The translations under genes were made by a program, and so were the position numbers. The notes below the pieces were generated by a model that saw nothing but the letters and a program-made list of their open reading frames with translations, was not told the DNA's origin and made no database searches. Of a stretch of DNA of 33,356 nt, positions 33,217-33,356 are shown piece after piece (the first letter of the stretch is position 1; the number at the start of each line of letters is the position of its first letter). The stretch is from Solobacterium sp. (GTDB lineage: Bacteria > Bacillota_I > Bacilli_A > Erysipelotrichales > Erysipelotrichaceae): positions 1 to 33,356 of the forward strand of contig JAFRMA010000024.1 of assembly GCA_017430925.1 (NCBI GenBank). Reading direction: 5' to 3'.

Positions 33217-33356
33217 TGATATAGTCCCACTAAAGTAGACAATGCAAATACCGAAAGGCGTTGCCCACAGAGGAGGGACTTTATTCATGGGAAGAAAAGC
33301 GAAATACACATATGAACAGAAACTGCAGGCATGTGAAGATTATCTGAGCGGAAAGC
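33217..33356 (+). mobile_element. Left end of an IS3-family-like insertion sequence, truncated by the window
   Basis: A TG-starting stretch near 33217 containing TCCCACTAAAGTAGACA looks like a terminal inverted repeat and is followed at 33287 by a transposase start. The right end is outside the window, so the exact boundary and target duplication cannot be checked. Confidence 0.5.
33287..33356 (+). CDS. IS3-type transposase OrfA, N-terminal fragment
   Basis: The first 23 codons, MGRKAKYTYEQKLQACEDYL and on, match the opening helix-turn-helix of OrfA proteins of IS3-family (IS150-like) elements. GGAGGG lies upstream at 33273-33278. In complete elements OrfA binds the ends and a frameshift product joins it to the DDE integrase. 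The rest is outside the window, so the element's integrity is unknown. Confidence 0.65.
   Translation, partial: MGRKAKYTYEQKLQACEDYLSGK

Overview
The window is low-to-moderate G+C DNA from a Gram-positive-type anaerobe. I infer Bacillota, most likely Erysipelotrichales or a neighbouring gut or oral lineage, with low confidence at order level. The grounds are strong GGAGG-type ribosome binding sites, large InlB-B-repeat exoproteins with Sec signal peptides and Glu/Pro-rich stalks, and tyrosine-kinase-type chain-length regulators with C-terminal tyrosine clusters. No rRNA, tRNA or CRISPR array was seen.

Region 1 (1-10420, + strand) is a surface-polysaccharide locus. It holds the 3' end of a galactofuranosyltransferase-like gene, three GT2 glycosyltransferases, one further GT-A-like transferase, two left-handed beta-helix acyltransferases, a membrane acyltransferase-3, and a Wzm/Wzt (RgpC/RgpD-like) ABC exporter pair. 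It ends with rfbC and rfbD, the last two steps of dTDP-L-rhamnose synthesis. Most genes overlap or abut, so this is probably one long transcript making an O-acylated, probably rhamnose-containing glycan exported by an ABC transporter. rfbA and rfbB are not in the window.

Region 2 (10479-12475, - strand) carries a GT2 glycosyltransferase and a membrane-anchored metallophosphoesterase. Region 3 (12535-14331, +) is a type I ABC exporter with fused membrane and ATPase domains.

Region 4 (14516-25259, +) is the most unusual part. Two giant secreted proteins (1746 and 1591 residues) share near-identical N-terminal and C-terminal parts but have different middles, and neither has an LPXTG sorting signal. 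Each is followed, exactly 14 nt after its stop codon, by a small ORF ending in an EF-hand/dockerin-like calcium loop. The second small gene (25002-25259) is intact. The first (19771-19965) has ATA where the start codon should be and is easily missed.

Region 5 (25274-28742, +) follows the second small gene across a long hairpin. It is a translationally coupled cassette of an HPr-kinase-like P-loop protein, two PqqD-family (RiPP-recognition-element-like) proteins, and a fusion of an NTP_transf_5 nucleotidyltransferase with a glycosyltransferase. This is the tailoring set known from some lasso-peptide clusters, but here it has no macrolactam synthetase and no leader peptidase. The small EF-hand protein carries an N-terminal YxxP motif like those leaders. 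I propose region 4 plus 5 as a candidate undescribed system that phosphorylates and/or glycosylates an EF-hand peptide, or the linked exoproteins.

Region 6 (28772-33162, +) has a small Thr/Pro/Glu-rich membrane protein, a terminator, and a promoter-led operon of an Ig-like membrane protein and two tandem Wzz-BY-kinase fusions that probably control polysaccharide chain length. The window ends inside the first ORF of an IS3-type insertion sequence.
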